Below, piece after piece: positions 61,991 to 64,000 of a DNA stretch of 64,000 nucleotides. Source of the stretch: Nostoc flagelliforme FACHB-838 (GTDB lineage: Bacteria > Cyanobacteriota > Cyanobacteriia > Cyanobacteriales > Nostocaceae); the NCBI RefSeq assembly GCF_014698065.1, contig NZ_JACJSI010000001.1, forward strand, positions 1 through 64,000, in the 5' to 3' direction. Position 1 is the stretch's first letter. Each line of letters opens with the position of its first letter. Below the pieces are notes generated by a model. It was not told where the DNA came from, made no database searches, and saw only the letters and a program-made list of their open reading frames with translations. Made by a program: the position numbers and the translations under genes.

Positions 61991-64000
61991 TTACAGCAAT
62001 GTATTAACAACAGAAGAAGATGTTATGCCATTTTGGGAATCTACAACAGTTGTGCCAGTATTTTGCTGGTGTGTCTCTTCCTTCGCTAAACCTCGCAGCT
62101 TAATCAACTTAATAGCCCGAGTAACGCTTTCTGGCAAAATTACCACCAGACTGTTATCAGGAGCCATATCTAAGCCTTTATTTATGGCTTGGGTTTCATC
62201 CAGAATTGATTCATAGCGGCTATCAGGCTTGACTTGGGTGATGCCTTGAATAATCAACTGGGCGGCTGAACCCCGTAGGCGTCCCCGTGTGTCATCGTCT
62301 TCTTTGACGATGATGTAATCAAAAATTTGTGCTGCTAGTTTGCCCAATGTAACAAAGTCTTCGTCGCGGCGATCGCCTGGCCCACCAATTACGCCAATCC
62401 GTTGCCCTGTAGTCCAATTGCGTACAAAGGAACCTACAGCTTCGTAACTGGCTGCGTTGTGGGCATAGTCTACCAAAGCGTGGTAGTTTCCTAAATTAAA
62501 TAAATTCATCCGTCCTGGTGTTTGACTAACTGAAGCCCGGAAGGTCTTCAAACCAGCACGAATCTGTTCAATTGTGACGTTTTGCACGAATGCTGCCAAA
62601 CTTGCAGCTAAAGCGTTGGCAATCATAAACGGCGCACGTCCGCCCATTGTTAAAGGTATATTTTCTGCTCTTTCTATCCGGTGTGTCCAATCACCTTTAA
62701 CAATTGACAAATAGCCATTTTCATACACTGCCGCTACTCCGCTCTTTTGGATGTGCTTCCGCACCAATTCCGAGTTGGGGTTCATGGTGAAGTAAGCAAT
62801 ATTAGCCTTAGTTTTTTCTGACATGGCAGCGACGCGATGATCGTCGGCGTTAAGTACCGCATAGCCATCAGGGAATACGGCTTCGGCTACTACGCTCTTG
62901 AGGTTAGCTAACTGCTCAATGGTTTCTATATCGCCTATTCCTAAGTGGTCAGCGGCTACATTTAATACTACCCCTACATTTGCAGCTTCAAAGCCTAATC
63001 CAGAGCGGAGGATGCCACCGCGAGCCGTTTCTAGTACCGCTACTTCTACTGTGGGATCTTGGAGGATGACATGGGCGCTTTGAGGGCCTGTGTTATCGCC
63101 AGATTCAACTAAGTAATCACCGATATACGTTCCATCAGTAGTCGTATAACCTACTACTTTTCCAGTTTGCTTATAAATATGTGCTAATAGTCGAGTAGTG
63201 GTGGTTTTGCCATTAGTACCCGTGATGCTGAGAATGGGAATTTGGCTAGATTGCTCGTTAGGAAACAGCATATCCATCACTGCGCCGGCGACGTTACGGG
63301 GGATGCCCACGCTGGGGGCAACGTGCATTCGAAAGCCGGGAGCGGCGTTAACTTCGACAATCACGCCATCAACTTCCCGCAGCGGACGGCTAATATCCGT
63401 GGTGACGATATCGAGTCCAGCAATATCCAAACCGATAATCTTGACTACCCGTTGTGCCAACCACAGATTTTCTGGGTGAATTTCATCGGTACGGTCTACA
63501 GCACTACCACCTGTACTTAAGTTTGCCGTTGCTCTGAGATAACAAATAGTACCCTTGGGTGGCACGCTATTTAGGGTGTAGCCTTGCCTTTCTAGCAACT
63601 GGTAACTGGTGCGGTCTAGCTCAATCTTGGTTAGGACGTTATCATGCCCTTCACCGCGATTTGGGTCAAGGTTTGTTTCCTCAATTAGTTCGGCGATGGT
63701 GGATCTGCCGTTGCCAATGACATGAGCGGGGACGCGTTCGGCTACTGCTACTACTTTGCCATTTACCACTAGTACCCTGTGGTCACGCCCAACGTAATAT
63801 CGTTCGACAATAATTGAGCGGGAAACCTGTCTGGCAGCTTCGTATCCGGCTTCAGCTTCTTCCCAAGTTCTAATATCAATGGTAATCCCCCGTCCGTGAT
63901 TGCCATCCAGTGGCTTGATGACGATGGGATAGCCGCCAACGAATTCAATGGCTTGTTCCAAATCGTCTAAGAAGTTGATCACTGTACCTCTGGGCACTGG
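61991..64000 (-). CDS. cphA: Cyanophycin synthetase CphA (C-terminal part; N-terminus beyond the right edge)
   Basis: The visible part of this minus-strand gene holds an ATP-grasp domain (GGYPIVIKPLDGNHGRGITI at the start; AGLDIVTTDI and EVNAAPGFRMHVAP later) and a Mur-ligase-like domain (SITGTNGKTTTTRLLAHIYK near 258, TPGRMNLFNLGNYHALVDYAHN near 492). About 230 residues are missing compared with the usual length near 900. The enzyme makes the Asp/Arg polymer cyanophycin, the cyanobacterial nitrogen reserve; cphB, its usual neighbour, would be outside the window. The internal Met at 63997 is not the true start. Confidence 0.96.
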   Translation of the reverse strand, partial: PVPRGTVINFLDDLEQAIEFVGGYPIVIKPLDGNHGRGITIDIRTWEEAEAGYEAARQVSRSIIVERYYVGRDHRVLVVNGKVVAVAERVPAHVIGNGRSTIAELIEETNLDPNRGEGHDNVLTKIELDRTSYQLLERQGYTLNSVPPKGTICYLRATANLSTGGSAVDRTDEIHPENLWLAQRVVKIIGLDIAGLDIVTTDISRPLREVDGVIVEVNAAPGFRMHVAPSVGIPRNVAGAVMDMLFPNEQSSQIPILSITGTNGKTTTTRLLAHIYKQTGKVVGYTTTDGTYIGDYLVESGDNTGPQSAHVILQDPTVEVAVLETARGGILRSGLGFEAANVGVVLNVAADHLGIGDIETIEQLANLKSVVAEAVFPDGYAVLNADDHRVAAMSEKTKANIAYFTMNPNSELVRKHIQKSGVAAVYENGYLSIVKGDWTHRIERAENIPLTMGGRAPFMIANALAASLAAFVQNVTIEQIRAGLKTFRASVSQTPGRMNLFNLGNYHALVDYAHNAASYEAVGSFVRNWTTGQRIGVIGGPGDRRDEDFVTLGKLAAQIFDYIIVKEDDDTRGRLRGSAAQLIIQGITQVKPDSRYESILDETQAINKGLDMAPDNSLVVILPESVTRAIKLIKLRGLAKEETHQQNTGTTVVDSQNGITSSSVVNTLL

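Overview
The window is chromosomal DNA of a filamentous, Nostoc-like cyanobacterium. The evidence is the many GCGATCGC (HIP1) octamers, cyanobacterium-specific families (RpaB, NblB-like protein, CCB2/CCB4-type assembly factor, cyanophycin synthetase, DUF3493, DUF760, DUF1400), a rimP-nusA-ylxR-infB cluster, and Cas12k and tracrRNA that resemble those I recall from Scytonema and Anabaena. Intergenic regions carry dispersed palindromic repeats and G/A-rich low-complexity repeats typical of Nostocales.

Positions 1-4341 are the attachment-site-proximal part of a type V-K CRISPR-associated transposon (CAST). In order: the tail of an unknown ORF, a decayed HepT (DUF86) fragment, the MerR-type repressor CvkR, a palindromic operator, divergent cas12k, tracrRNA, a leader with an internal 100-bp-spaced direct repeat, an array of eight good repeats plus one degenerate repeat, and a separate atypical repeat followed by a short guide. 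That guide matches the 3' end of the neighbouring tRNA-Thr(CGU) gene at 18 of 20 positions, next to a GTT PAM. The transposon end (TGTACA, with four TnsB-site-like repeats) lies 66 bp from that PAM. This is the expected geometry for RNA-guided homing of a V-K CAST into a tRNA gene. tnsB, tnsC and tniQ are not in the window and presumably lie to its left.

4.4-35 kb: tRNA-Thr, a DUF3493 membrane protein, an SLH beta-helix protein, a DUF1400 protein, the infB-ylxR-nusA-rimP cluster (minus strand), a membrane protein of unknown function, a peptidoglycan-binding protein with a Thr-Ala-Thr-Pro tail, a Clp-fold serine proteinase, a kinase-WD40 protein, a DUF3365/HAMP sensor, another Ser/Thr kinase, radA, rpaB, a CCB-type factor, a frameshifted M48 peptidase, DUF456, a PEP-CTERM protein, the NblB-like protein, a CBS protein, mutT, DUF760 and a group 2 sigma factor.

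35-47.8 kb: carB and a His-type Dps, then an accessory stretch with fragments of at least three transposase genes, a truncated NTF2-like gene, small conserved proteins, an internally shortened NTPase-TPR protein and a 21-bp minisatellite.

47.8-64 kb: a phosphonate/phosphite-type ABC transporter operon (phnD-phnC-phnE) with a MITE-like palindrome inserted in it, a pentapeptide-RidA fusion split by a frameshift, a NUDIX hydrolase, malQ, a RodZ-like protein, a pseudouridine synthase, DUF2993, cdsA, cbiT, a Ser/Thr kinase, an orphan DNA methyltransferase, tatA and the C-terminal part of cphA, which runs off the right edge.
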